NCBI RefSeq assembly: GCF_001486505.1
Contig: NZ_LN909063.1
Coordinates: 555,642 to 619,641 of the forward strand
Length of the DNA: 64,000 nt
Reading direction: 5' to 3'
DNA from: Paenibacillus rubinfantis
Lineage (GTDB): Bacteria > Bacillota > Bacilli > Paenibacillales > Paenibacillaceae
The notes under the pieces were generated by a model. It made no database searches, was not told the origin of the DNA, and was given only the letters and a program-made list of their open reading frames with translations. The position numbers and the translations under genes were made by a program. Positions 15,627 through 28,258 of the stretch are shown one piece after another (the stretch's first letter is position 1; each line of letters starts with the position of its first letter).

Positions 15627-15884
<258 letters not shown>

Positions 15885-15911
15885 TAAGATCTTTAGAAAA
15901 GAAATGGCGGG

Positions 15912-15941
15912 GAAGGCCACAGCCGTCCACGCCTTCTTTTT
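15912..15941 (+). terminator. terminator-like hairpin between atpE and atpF
   Basis: GAAGGC (15912-15917) pairs with GCCTTC (15931-15936), followed by five T. It lies inside the operon, so it is more likely partial termination or an RNA-processing or stability element that enriches the atpE mRNA. Confidence 0.5.
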
Positions 15942-15998
15942 AGCCCAGGACGGGCGATACGCGAATGCGGATAGGCTTCGGAAAGGAGTGACTTTAGT

Positions 15999-16487
15999 TT
16001 GGAAATCGTATGGGAAAACACCGTCATCGCGTTGATCGCGATCGGGATTTTATACTTCTTGTTAAACAAATACGCTTTTGGTCCGTTGTTTTCCGTCATG
16101 GAGAAACGTCGTGAACTCGTGCAGCAGCAGCTGAGCGAAGCGGCGCAGACTCGCGAGCAGGCAACTGCCTTTGTGGAGGAACAAAAAGCGGCCCTCCAGC
16201 AAGCGCGTAAAGAGGCGTATGACATTATCGAGCAATCCAAGCAAACCAGCAGCAAGCAAGCGGCTCAAATGCTGGAGCAAGCCAAGGACGAAGCTTCTCG
16301 CTTGAAAGATGAAGCGGTACGCGACATTCAGAACGAGAAGAACCGCGCCGTGGAACAGCTTCGCAGCGAAGTGGGCGCCGTTTCGGTGAAGATTGCATCC
16401 AAGCTGATCGAGAAGGAAGTCAGCGAAGAAGGCGTTCAAGGCGAGCTGGTTGACAAGTATCTTAAAGAGGTCGGTGGCCGCTCATGA
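15999..16487 (+). CDS. atpF: F0 subunit b
   Basis: A 162-residue peripheral-stalk subunit: one N-terminal helix (ALIAIGILYFLLNKYAFGPL) and a long charged coiled coil of heptad-like AEQ/KA-rich sequence. It starts with TTG, 10 nt after AAAGGAG; no ATG alternative gives the membrane helix. It overlaps atpH by ATGA. Confidence 0.95.
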   Translation: MEIVWENTVIALIAIGILYFLLNKYAFGPLFSVMEKRRELVQQQLSEAAQTREQATAFVEEQKAALQQARKEAYDIIEQSKQTSSKQAAQMLEQAKDEASRLKDEAVRDIQNEKNRAVEQLRSEVGAVSVKIASKLIEKEVSEEGVQGELVDKYLKEVGGRS

Positions 16488-17032
16488 GCCGCGAGACCGT
16501 AGCCGCAAAACGGTATGCCAAAGCGCTGTATGAAATCGCCGCGGCAGAAGGCCGGACGCTGGAGGTCGAAGAAGAACTGAAGGCGCTGGCGGCAGCTTTT
16601 CAGTCAGGGGATGACATTGAGCATTTCATTGACTCGCCGAAGATTACGGAAGCTGCGAAATGGGAAGCCATATCCCGCGCGATTGAAGGCAAGCTGTCCA
16701 AACCCGTGGTTTCGACGGTGAAGCTCCTGGTGGAACGCGGAAGAATCGGGCTCTTACCGGATCTGGTGGACGCTTACGTGAGCATTTCCAGCGAAGCGTT
16801 GGGGCTTGCGAATGCGGTGGTTACGACCACTTACCCGCTGAACGAGGACGAGAAGCAGCAGGTTGCTGCGGAGTTCGGCGCACTCGTGAACAAGAAGATT
16901 CGGGTCGAGAATGTGATCGACACATCGCTGCTCGGCGGAATGAAAGTGCGGATCGGCGATACGTTGTACGATGGAAGCTTGGCCGGGAAACTGGAACGGC
17001 TCGAAAAGTCTTTTCGAAGACAAGCACTGTAG
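16484..17032 (+). CDS. atpH: F1 subunit delta
   Basis: A 182-residue subunit linking the b stalk to the top of the alpha/beta hexamer. It begins TVAAKRYAKALYEIAA, as in the family, and ends SLAGKLERLEKSFRRQAL. Its start overlaps the atpF stop by 4 nt, giving coupling. Confidence 0.95.
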   Translation: MSRETVAAKRYAKALYEIAAAEGRTLEVEEELKALAAAFQSGDDIEHFIDSPKITEAAKWEAISRAIEGKLSKPVVSTVKLLVERGRIGLLPDLVDAYVSISSEALGLANAVVTTTYPLNEDEKQQVAAEFGALVNKKIRVENVIDTSLLGGMKVRIGDTLYDGSLAGKLERLEKSFRRQAL

Positions 17033-18562
<1,530 letters not shown>

Positions 18563-18577
18563 ATGTTCTTGCGGCAC

Positions 18578-18768
18578 AAACCGGCTGTGGCTAAGTGCAA
18601 CGCCGGTTTACGGCTGTGTGTGTAAAAAATACTTTGGGGATGCCAATGGCTAGAGTGAAACCTAATGGGTCTTTCGGCAAGGGGATGTAAATGATTCTGG
18701 AGAAGCGAAGCGTTCGCCTTTGTGAGCGGATTTCTACTATATTTGAATTGACAATTCAAGAAATCCGC
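18578..18768 (+). other. hairpin-rich atpA-atpG intergenic region
   Basis: The 307-nt gap (18563-18869) has no gene. It holds AAACCGGC...GCCGGTTT (18578-18609), GCGAA-GCG-TTCGC (18705-18717), and a bulged stem in which GCGGATTTC (18726-18734) pairs with GAAATCCGC (18760-18768) around an inner TTGAATT-GAC-AATTCAA. None has a T-run, so these look like RNA structure rather than terminators. Confidence 0.7.
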
Positions 18769-18869
18769 GAGCAACAGCGATCGTAAGAACATTTCATTCT
18801 CGCCGCCCCTATAGACCCAAATGGTTTGCACCCAAGCTTGGCCACGCCAAAGTTTAAGGTGGTGAAATC

Positions 18870-21159
<2,290 letters not shown>

Positions 21160-21218
21160 TTCCAAGCCGAATCCGGATGCTTCAGAAATGAACTGTCCCA
21201 CGAACAGGAGGGATAAAC

Positions 21219-21635
21219 TTGAGCAGCTTTTTATTGGAAATCGTTACGCCGGAGCATGTGGTGTTCTCGAAAGAGGTGGACAGCTTGACGGTCCGCGGTC
21301 TCGAAGGGGAGCTCGGCATTTTGCGAGGCCATATCCCGCTCGTTACACCGCTGCAAGTTGCTCCGGTGATTGCGAAGACCGGCAAGGATACGACGACGAT
21401 CGCGGTACACGGCGGTTTTATCGAAGTGCAGGGCGAAAAAGTGATCGTCCTTGCCGAAAGTGCGGAGCTGCCGGAAGAGATCGACCTGGAGCGGGCCATT
21501 GCGGCTCGTGAACGCGCCGAACGCCGATTGGCAGCTCGCAGCAACCAGGACCGCGTCGATCATCGCCGCGCGGAGTTAGCGCTGCAAAGAGCGGTTACCC
21601 GGATCAATGTATCCAGCCACCGCAATAAGAAATAA
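21219..21635 (+). CDS. atpC: F1 subunit epsilon
   Basis: A 138-residue subunit with an N-terminal beta-barrel (LLEIVTPEHVVFSKEVDSL, GELGILRGHIPLVTPL) and a C-terminal helical hairpin (IDLERAIAARERAERRL) that can inhibit the enzyme. It starts with TTG after AGGAGGG. It is the last gene of the operon, before a clear terminator. Confidence 0.96.
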   Translation: MSSFLLEIVTPEHVVFSKEVDSLTVRGLEGELGILRGHIPLVTPLQVAPVIAKTGKDTTTIAVHGGFIEVQGEKVIVLAESAELPEEIDLERAIAARERAERRLAARSNQDRVDHRRAELALQRAVTRINVSSHRNKK

Positions 21636-21643
21636 TAGATAAC

Positions 21644-21673
21644 GGGCACCTCTTGGGGTGCCTGTTTTTCTTT
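21644..21673 (+). terminator. terminator of the atp operon
   Basis: GGCACC / GGTGCC stem followed by TGTTTTTCTTT. Confidence 0.85.
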
Positions 21674-21906
21674 CAGAATGACGTGACGCTGACATTTAGG
21701 TAATAGTTGAATTTGGAAACCTTTGCATGACAAAGAAAAGCTGGATTATTGCTGCGATGGCAAGTATGATATAGAAGGTCTATAATTTTACAAGTTCATA
21801 ACCGATATATATTACATGTTGTGAAACTTGGTTCAATGCGTTAAAAGGTAAGATTAACCGTTTAGGTACTTGCTGCATAAATATAAACGTGATGGGGGAT
21901 ATAGTC

Positions 21907-22161
21907 ATGAATCCGGTCGACCAGGTAGCGACTTCGGTCGGTGTGGGCGGCTTGACGGCCATCCTCGTCTCCTTGGCATGCATCGCGCTGTCATGGTATG
22001 CGCTGCAAAACTTGAAGCTGGATCTATTCATCCGCCACCCCAAGGGACCTCAGGGCAAGCTGCTTCAGCTGCTGCTTGCGGTTGTGTTGGGCCGTTTTGT
22101 AGCCGCGTTTGTCATGGATTATTGGGGATATACCCAAATGTTGAAGTACATGTTTGGATGA
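21907..22161 (+). CDS. DUF1146 family small membrane protein (YwzB-like)
   Basis: An 84-residue protein with two membrane helices (GGLTAILVSLACIALSWYAL and LLQLLLAVVLGRFVAAFVMDY) around a basic loop. The DUF1146 family always sits between the atp genes and murA in Bacilli, as here. The ATG at 21907 follows GGGGGAT; starts at 21889 and 21892 are possible but less well placed. The function is unknown. Confidence 0.85.
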   Translation: MNPVDQVATSVGVGGLTAILVSLACIALSWYALQNLKLDLFIRHPKGPQGKLLQLLLAVVLGRFVAAFVMDYWGYTQMLKYMFG

Positions 22162-22446
22162 CGACGAAATGAAGGTTTGTGGGGTTAGTCGGTAAACAGA
22201 TCAGGAAGTAAATTGTCGAATAACATCATTTCATTGTGTCAACAATGGTGAGTAAGGACTACGACTCGAAAGCATGTCCATAAACGGGGCAAGAGGCGAT
22301 TTCTGCGCTAAAACACGCTTTTTCGACAGGATTAGAGCCTTGTGTGCCTTAAATGACCGGTGATATGATGAAATTTAGGGAATGAACAGGTTGATCTTTT
22401 TCCAAATCGGGAAATAAGTGAAAATGAACGCGCGGAGGGAACCATG
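22162..22446. other. 285-nt gap before murA
   Basis: No gene or convincing hairpin is seen. Bacillus subtilis carries ywmB here; I find no trace of it. A weak extended -10 (TGATATGAT) lies near 22361. Confidence 0.5.
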
Positions 22447-23790
22447 ATGAGCAAATTTATCGTCCGCGGTGGCAATGTTTTGGCCGGGAACGTAAAAGTC
22501 AGCGGTGCTAAAAATTCAGTGCTACCGATCATTGCAGCGTCTTTATTAGGGGAAGAAGGGGTCAGCATTATTCGTGATGCGCCGCCTCTTGACGATGTAA
22601 TGACCATTAATAAAGTGTTGGAGTCGCTGGGAGCGGCCGTGACCTATGACCGGGAAGTCATTACGGTCGATGCACGGCAAATCGCTTCATGCGAAGCGCC
22701 TTATGAATGGGTGCGAAAGATGCGGGCGTCTTTTCTTGTCATGGGTCCGTTGTTGACACGGATGGGGTTCACCCGGATTTCCCTGCCGGGCGGCTGCGCG
22801 ATTGGAACGAGACCCATTGATCAGCATTTGAAGGGCTTCGAGGCGATGGGCGCAGAGATCACCCTTGGTCATGGATTTATCGAAGCTAAGGCGAACGGCC
22901 GCCTCCGCGGTGCAAAGATATATTTGGACGTTGCCAGCGTAGGTGCTACGGAGAATATTATGATGGCAGCAACCTTGGCGGAAGGCACAACCATTATTGA
23001 AAATGCGGCCAAGGAACCGGAAATCGTCGATTTGGCCAACTACTTGAACAGCATGGGCGCTGTCGTACGCGGTGCGGGTACAGGCATGATTCGGATCGAA
23101 GGCGTTGAGCGACTGCACGGCTGCGAACATACCGTGATCCCTGATCGGATTGAAGCCGGTACTTTCATGGTGGCTGCGGCGATTACCGGCGGAAATGTAT
23201 TCGTTGAAGGGGCCATTGCCGATCACTTGGGTCCGGTGATTTCTAAGCTGGAGGAAATGGGCGTGACGGTGGAAGCGCAGGAGAACGGAGTACGTGTGAT
23301 CGCGGATAAGCCGCTGAAAGCCGTTGACGTGAAGACACTGCCTTACCCGGGCTTCCCGACCGATATGCAGTCGCAAATGATGGCTCTGCTGCTGGTGACC
23401 GAAGGGGCTAGCGTCATTACCGAGACCGTATTCGAAAATCGCTTCATGCATGTGGATCAATTCCGTTTAATGAGCGCCGACATTAAGGTGGAAGGGCGCA
23501 GCGCAATCGTCTCCGGGGGCAGCAAGCTCAGCGGAGCCAAGGTATGCGCCACCGACCTTCGTGCCGGAGCTGCACTGATTCTCGCCGGCTTGGTAGCGGA
23601 AGGTACAACGGAAGTCAGCGGTACGCATCATATCGACCGGGGTTATGTGGATCTGGCTGAGAAACTAACCGGTCTGGGTGCAGACATTTGGCGTATCACG
23701 GTCGAAGAGACCGCTCCGGAAGCCGAGAAGGTGTCGGCTAACGTCAAAGAGGAAATCCCGGTATTGAAAATTCAGCCATCTTGGGCTTAA
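22447..23790 (+). CDS. murA: UDP-N-acetylglucosamine 1-carboxyvinyltransferase
   Basis: A 447-residue enzyme for the first committed step of peptidoglycan synthesis: PEP plus UDP-GlcNAc gives enolpyruvyl-UDP-GlcNAc. The catalytic, fosfomycin-target Cys is Cys117 in [13 protein letters not shown] when counting from the ATG at 22447. That start has 7-nt spacing from GGAGGG; the adjacent ATG at 22444 has only 4. The N-terminal [18 protein letters not shown] is typical. The position next to spoIID marks it as the MurAA type. Confidence 0.97.
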   Translation: MSKFIVRGGNVLAGNVKVSGAKNSVLPIIAASLLGEEGVSIIRDAPPLDDVMTINKVLESLGAAVTYDREVITVDARQIASCEAPYEWVRKMRASFLVMGPLLTRMGFTRISLPGGCAIGTRPIDQHLKGFEAMGAEITLGHGFIEAKANGRLRGAKIYLDVASVGATENIMMAATLAEGTTIIENAAKEPEIVDLANYLNSMGAVVRGAGTGMIRIEGVERLHGCEHTVIPDRIEAGTFMVAAAITGGNVFVEGAIADHLGPVISKLEEMGVTVEAQENGVRVIADKPLKAVDVKTLPYPGFPTDMQSQMMALLLVTEGASVITETVFENRFMHVDQFRLMSADIKVEGRSAIVSGGSKLSGAKVCATDLRAGAALILAGLVAEGTTEVSGTHHIDRGYVDLAEKLTGLGADIWRITVEETAPEAEKVSANVKEEIPVLKIQPSWA

Positions 23791-23815
23791 CCATGGCTTA
23801 ATTGAATAGAGTACG

Positions 23816-23853
23816 GAAGAAACCATACCGAAGGTGTGGTTTCTTTCTTTTTC
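23816..23853 (+). terminator. terminator after murA
   Basis: AGAAACCATAC / GTGTGGTTTCT stem with TTCTTTTT. A second, shorter CCGG-GAAA-CCGG hairpin with T8 follows at 23891-23911. Confidence 0.8.
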
Positions 23854-23953
23854 CCCCTCCTTATGGATAGGGATAAACGTTAGCGAAGACCCGGGAAACC
23901 GGTTTTTTTTATTTGGTTGGGGAGAGCTGGTGGAGGTTAAAGCAGGCTTAAAA

Positions 23954-24027
23954 TGATGTACCTAATACATCAATATTATAGTCAGCGGCCAAATAGGCCA
24001 CGAAATGTTGCAGGGAATGCAACATTT
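23954..24027 (+). other. three consecutive 5-nt-loop inverted repeats upstream of spoIID
   Basis: TGATGTA-cctaa-TACATCA (23954-23972), GGCC-aaata-GGCC (23987-23999) and AAATGTTGCA-gggaa-TGCAACATTT (24003-24027) are all perfect with 5-nt loops. They fill part of a 406-nt gene-free gap. No T-run follows, so a regulatory leader or operator array is likelier than termination. Confidence 0.65.
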
Positions 24028-24196
24028 TAGCGTGCATCGCTTAAGAAGGGAGAAAACGGGTTCTAGCAATTCGCCAAAACTCATATCTATAAGTATAGCG
24101 GGTAAACGATATAAGGAGAGAAACGCTAGGTTAGTAGCTCGCTTTAGGTGATAGGTATTCGAGGCAGCACGATCAGAGGCGGAGGTAAATCAAACG

Positions 24197-25327
24197 ATGC
24201 AGGAGCGAAATCAAACCGTAAGGATAAATGTAGCGCCACGCCGAGAGGTGAAGCGTGGAGAAGAAGAACGCAGAGAGTTGGAACACAGAGAGGTAGAACA
24301 TAGAGAGCTTCCGACTAGCGGAAGGGTACCGTTCCGGCCGTTAGGGCAGAACGAGAACCAAGCGGGCAGTGGGAGGAGTCCGGGCGAGGCGAAGGCGGCC
24401 CGGGGGCTTGCCCCGGCGGCGGCACCACCCCAGGGGGTCACGCGCACCGGCGCGGTCGAGACCGTGCCGCTCGAGCAGTACGTCACCGGCGTCCTCGCCG
24501 CCGAGATGCCGGCGGACTTCGAGCTCGCGGCCCTCAAAGCGCAGGCCATCGCGGCGCGTACTTTTATCGTTCGGCGGCTGGCAGCCGAAGATACCAGTGG
24601 CACCGCGGGCGGCAAAGCCGATGTCAACGATACGGTGGAGCATCAAGTCTACCTCTCCCGCGCTGATTTGGAAGAGTGGCCAAGTCTAGGTAAGGCGGCA
24701 CAGCTCGATAAGCTGCGCCAGGCCGTGAAACAAACGGAAGGGATCGTAATGACCTATCGCGGTCAGCCGATCACCGCTTCCTTCTTCTCCTCCAGCGGTG
24801 GTTATACGGAGAACTCCGAAGAGTATTGGTCCCTGAAAATCCCTTACTTGCGCAGCGTACCGAGTCCGTGGGACGCCGCGATCAATCCCAAAAACCGCGA
24901 GACCCTTGAGATGCCCCTCTCCCAGCTGTACGGCAAGCTAGGGCAAAAGGTGCCTGAACCCGTGCAGACCGCTTTGGCGGCCTTGGATCAGGGAGACAGC
25001 AAAGCCGCGGCGGCGAAGCTGAGTGCAGGCAAGCTGTTTAAGACGCTGTCTTGGACCTCCGGACGCCGCGTTAAGGAAATTCGGATCGGCGATCAGGTCT
25101 ACACCGGACGCGAAGTTCGGGAGAGGCTCGATCTCCGCTCCAGTCAGTTTACGCTGGCGGTGACCGGCGATACCGTGAAGATCACTACCTACGGCTACGG
25201 CCATGGGGTGGGGATGAGTCAGTGGGGAGCCAACGGGATGGCACAAGAAGGATATACGGCCACGCAAATCCTCAAACACTACTACACGGGAATCTCGTTT
25301 CAGCAAGCCTCCCATTTTCTCAAGTAA
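24197..25327 (+). CDS. spoIID: SpoIID, engulfment lytic transglycosylase (atypical N-terminus)
   Basis: A 376-residue protein with a full SpoIID/LytB domain from about residue 90: VPLEQYVTGVLAAEMPADFE (with the catalytic Glu), KAQAIAARTFIVRRL, SFFSSSGGYTENSEEYW and GYGHGVGMSQWGANGMAQEGY. SpoIID cuts glycan strands during engulfment with SpoIIM and SpoIIP. GGAGG lies 11 nt before the ATG. The first 90 residues are charged and low complexity (ERRELEHREVEHREL), and I find no transmembrane segment, although SpoIID is normally a single-pass membrane protein. No other frame supplies one. The 24360-24560 stretch is extremely GC-rich. Confidence 0.9.
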   Translation: MQERNQTVRINVAPRREVKRGEEERRELEHREVEHRELPTSGRVPFRPLGQNENQAGSGRSPGEAKAARGLAPAAAPPQGVTRTGAVETVPLEQYVTGVLAAEMPADFELAALKAQAIAARTFIVRRLAAEDTSGTAGGKADVNDTVEHQVYLSRADLEEWPSLGKAAQLDKLRQAVKQTEGIVMTYRGQPITASFFSSSGGYTENSEEYWSLKIPYLRSVPSPWDAAINPKNRETLEMPLSQLYGKLGQKVPEPVQTALAALDQGDSKAAAAKLSAGKLFKTLSWTSGRRVKEIRIGDQVYTGREVRERLDLRSSQFTLAVTGDTVKITTYGYGHGVGMSQWGANGMAQEGYTATQILKHYYTGISFQQASHFLK

Positions 25328-25378
25328 CCTTGTGAAAAACGATGATTCTCTTTTTCTGAAAAAAAGTATAAAGCCGAA

Positions 25379-25407
25379 GTATAAAAGAGTTCGCCCCGGT
25401 AACACTG
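25379..25407 (+). promoter_or_regulatory. sigma-F promoter of spoIIQ
   Basis: GTATA (25379-25383), a 14-nt spacer and GGTAACACTG (25398-25407) match the sigma-F consensus fully. spoIIQ is a known sigma-F gene. Confidence 0.75.
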
Positions 25408-25427
25408 GTTACTGAGGTGATGAGCAA

Positions 25428-26174
25428 ATGAATGAAAACCAGAAAAAAACAGGACACGAGGAATCTCCTAAAATTGGATTGGGAGAGCCGGTCAAACCGG
25501 TATCCGCGTGGAAGAGATTATTGTCCAAGAGATGGGTTTACCCGGCAGCATATGTGGCGGCAGCGGCAATTATACTAACCTTAGTGTGGGTCTACCAGGA
25601 TGCGAGCAACAAGCCAATGGACTCGACCCCCGCCAGCGTGACCGACACCGTAAACCTGTCCGGCGATGAGGAAGCCGCAACCGGAGAGGGAACGAAAGAG
25701 GAAGAAGCGACCGAGGTTATCGCCTCCTCCGAAGATCTCACTTGGCCGGTAGCGAATGCCGCCGAAGTTGCCGTCGTGAAACCGTTCTATGAGAAGGAAG
25801 GTACGGCTGAGCAACATCAAGCCGCCCTGGTGCAGTACAACGATACGTTTACGCCAAACACCGGGATCGACCTGGCCCGCGAAGACCGCAAGCCTTTCGA
25901 GGTAACGGCCGCCATGAGCGGAAAAGTGACGCGGGTTGAAGAAGTTCCGCTCCTCGGGTATGTCGTGGAAATTACCCACGCCAACAACCTGAAGACGGTT
26001 TACGAAAGCTTGGGCGAAGTGAAGGTGAAGAAGGATGCCGAAGTGAAGCAAGGCGACATGATCGGCAGCGCCGGCCGTAACGAAATCGAGAAGGACCTCG
26101 ACAATCACGTCCATTTCGCGATTTACGAAAACGGCGAGCTGGTGAATCCGGAAACCGTACTTCCGAAAAACTGA
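25428..26174 (+). CDS. spoIIQ: SpoIIQ, forespore half of the SpoIIQ-SpoIIIAH channel (M23-like)
   Basis: A 248-residue protein with one N-terminal membrane helix (WVYPAAYVAAAAIILTLVWVY), an acidic linker (residues about 60-100) and a LytM/M23 domain. The usual first zinc ligand His is Asn here (NTGIDLA where active enzymes have HxGxD), while HVHFAIYENGELVNP keeps the second motif. A degenerate zinc site is also known for Bacillus SpoIIQ, so the role is probably structural rather than peptidase. GAGGTGA precedes the ATG. Confidence 0.9.
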   Translation: MNENQKKTGHEESPKIGLGEPVKPVSAWKRLLSKRWVYPAAYVAAAAIILTLVWVYQDASNKPMDSTPASVTDTVNLSGDEEAATGEGTKEEEATEVIASSEDLTWPVANAAEVAVVKPFYEKEGTAEQHQAALVQYNDTFTPNTGIDLAREDRKPFEVTAAMSGKVTRVEEVPLLGYVVEITHANNLKTVYESLGEVKVKKDAEVKQGDMIGSAGRNEIEKDLDNHVHFAIYENGELVNPETVLPKN

Positions 26175-26242
26175 GGTTAACCCATCCATCCCTTTATAGG
26201 CACTGCCGCCGATCCAATCGTTCGGACAGTTGCGGCAAGCCT

Positions 26243-26272
26243 AACGGAGAGCAAAGAGCTCTCCGTTTTTTT
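26243..26272 (+). terminator. terminator after spoIIQ
   Basis: ACGGAGAGC / GCTCTCCGT stem with a run of seven T. Confidence 0.92.
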
Positions 26273-26288
26273 CTGTTCAGATGAATGA

Positions 26289-26477
26289 AATAGCGTTATG
26301 AAATCATCTTATTTCACGAAAAAGCAGGATTAACGAACGAATAGGGGGAGTTTTTAACGCTATTTTCTCAAAATGAGGTTCAAAGCAGCGCAAATGCTGG
26401 AAATAAGGTGATTGGATAACGCTAGTTTCCGAAATGAACCCGAACACTCCCCAATAAGGTGATATTATCACGCTAAT
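26289..26477. repeat. four-unit palindromic intergenic element, locus D
   Basis: Units lie at 26289-26313, 26340-26364, 26402-26426 and 26453-26477 with spacers of 26, 37 and 26 nt. Units 3 and 4 begin AATAAGGTGAT and end ACGCTA; unit 1 is inverted. The GGTGAT half is shared with locus A. It follows the spoIIQ terminator in a 480-nt gap. Confidence 0.88.
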
Positions 26478-26591
26478 TCCCCTTCATTTCACACCCCTCA
26501 CTGAACTTGTCCCGCCCTGCTGCGCCTTCCTATGAAGTGACCGGAGGTAAAATAAATGGCCTCGCCCAGGCTTGTCAGGCTTGGAAACAAA

Positions 26592-26619
26592 GAATATCTA
26601 GGCCCGCCCCTCATATAAT
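26592..26619 (+). promoter_or_regulatory. candidate sigma-E promoter of spoIIID
   Basis: GAATATC (-35), a 13-nt spacer and CATATAAT (-10; consensus CATACAnT) lie 36 nt before the gene. spoIIID is a mother-cell sigma-E gene. Confidence 0.6.
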
Positions 26620-26654
26620 GTACCAAACTATCTCGAGTTGAGGGAGGCGGGAGC

Positions 26655-26939
26655 GTGCACGATTACATCAAGGAACGGACGATAAAGATTGGACGGTGCA
26701 TCGTGGAAACGCGGCACACAGTTCGAACGATCGCCAAGGAATTCGGCGTTTCCAAAAGCACGGTGCACAAGGATTTAACGGAACGTCTGCCGGAGATTAA
26801 TCCGGATTTGGCGGATCAGGTGAAGCACATTCTCGAATATCACAAATCGATCAGACACCTGCGCGGCGGGGAAGCGACGAAGATCAAGTATAAGAAAAAA
26901 GGCCAAACCAAACGCGAGGTGATTAGTTCCGTCAAATAA
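26655..26939 (+). CDS. spoIIID: SpoIIID, mother-cell transcription factor
   Basis: A 94-residue DNA-binding protein that activates and represses many sigma-E genes and helps switch on sigma-K. The helix-turn-helix is VRTIAKEFGVSKSTVHKDL (about residues 22-40); the basic tail KIKYKKKGQTKRE makes the adjacent minor-groove contacts. It starts with GTG after GGAGG. Length and sequence are close to the family throughout. Confidence 0.96.
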   Translation: MHDYIKERTIKIGRCIVETRHTVRTIAKEFGVSKSTVHKDLTERLPEINPDLADQVKHILEYHKSIRHLRGGEATKIKYKKKGQTKREVISSVK

Positions 26940-27184
26940 TGGGTAATTATTTAGTTCACCCATCGAACGATTTTCATTGAATCATTCCCCTAAAGTATGG
27001 TATTTTTAAATATGGTATAAGATGATGTGGATTTTCATCCATTTATCCCGAAATTTCGCGATATTCTTCGACTTTTGTCGATTAACAACACCTTGGTTAG
27101 CGGGACACTTCTGCCATATTCCATGGGGTAGGGCCGCTACGTCCTTTCCGTGATTTACAAAAATACGCTTTGGGGGATCGAATG

Positions 27185-28180
27185 ATGGGCAAGGATATTG
27201 GGATTGATTTAGGCACGGCCAATGTGCTGATTCATGTGAAAGGGAAGGGAGTCGTTCTTGACGAACCTTCCGTAGTCGCGATTGACAGCGACGGAAGACG
27301 GGTGCTGGCCGTCGGTGAAGAAGCCAGAAAGATGGTGGGCCGGACGCCCGGAAATATCACTGCAATTCGTCCCTTGAGGGACGGAGTCATTGCCGATTTT
27401 GAAATTACGGAAACGATGTTGAGATACTTTATTGACCGGGTGGGCGGTAGAAGCTGGTATAGCCATCCGAGAATTCTGATCTGCGCGCCGACGAACATTA
27501 CCTCGGTGGAGCAGAAGTCGATTCGCGAAGCCGCCGAACACAGCGGTGCCAAAGAAGTCTATTTGGAAGAAGAACCGAAAGCGGCTGCAATTGGAGCCGG
27601 TATGGATATTTTCGAGCCGAGCGGTAACATGGTTGTCGATATCGGTGGCGGAACGACGGATGTGGCGGTGCTCTCCATGGGGGACATCGTCACCGCCTCG
27701 TCGCTTAAAGTCGCTGGGGACAAGTTTGATGCCGCCATCATTAAATATATTAAAACGAAGTACAAGCTATTGATTGGCGAACGGACGGCGGAGGATATCA
27801 AGATCGGGATCGGAACGGTATACCCGAACGGACGGGCGGCCGAGATGGATATCCGCGGTCGGGACATGGTGTCCGGGCTGCCGCTGACTGTGACGATTAC
27901 GGCGAACGAGGTTCAGGAAGCGCTGGCCGATCCGGTATCCTCCATCGTAGCCACCGCCAAATCGGTGCTGGAGCGCACTCCGCCGGAATTGTCCGCCGAT
28001 ATTATCGACCGCGGCGTGATTTTGACCGGGGGAGGCGCTCTGCTGAACGGACTGGACGAGCTTCTTGCCGAAGAGCTTCGCGTGCCGGTGCTGATTGCCG
28101 AAGATCCGATGCACTGCGTGGTGAAGGGAACGGGCATCATGCTCGATAATTTGGACAAGGTGCTAAGAAGAAAGCTCTAA
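27185..28180 (+). CDS. mbl: Mbl/MreB-family cell-shape actin
   Basis: A 331-residue bacterial actin that forms membrane-bound filaments guiding side-wall synthesis. Nucleotide motifs are GIDLGTANVLIHVKGKG (phosphate 1), VDIGGGTTDVAVLSMG (phosphate 2) and GVILTGGGALLNGLDEL (adenosine). The position between spoIIID and flhO identifies it as Mbl. The ATG at 27185 is 7 nt after GGGGGA; the adjacent ATG at 27182 and a TTG at 27170 are less likely. Confidence 0.93.
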   Translation: MGKDIGIDLGTANVLIHVKGKGVVLDEPSVVAIDSDGRRVLAVGEEARKMVGRTPGNITAIRPLRDGVIADFEITETMLRYFIDRVGGRSWYSHPRILICAPTNITSVEQKSIREAAEHSGAKEVYLEEEPKAAAIGAGMDIFEPSGNMVVDIGGGTTDVAVLSMGDIVTASSLKVAGDKFDAAIIKYIKTKYKLLIGERTAEDIKIGIGTVYPNGRAAEMDIRGRDMVSGLPLTVTITANEVQEALADPVSSIVATAKSVLERTPPELSADIIDRGVILTGGGALLNGLDELLAEELRVPVLIAEDPMHCVVKGTGIMLDNLDKVLRRKL

Positions 28181-28194
28181 TCGTCCGATATAAT
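28164..28194 (+). promoter_or_regulatory. candidate sigma-D promoter of flhO
   Basis: TAAG, a 16-nt spacer and TCCGATAT resemble the motility sigma consensus (TAAA-N15-GCCGATAT). It begins inside the end of mbl. A TATAAT in the same place could also serve the housekeeping sigma. Confidence 0.45.
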
Positions 28195-28258
28195 AAGAAA
28201 GAATGTGTTGCCCGGTTAGTTAGGGCATTGAATATACAGTACGTTTGGAGGGAAGGCC

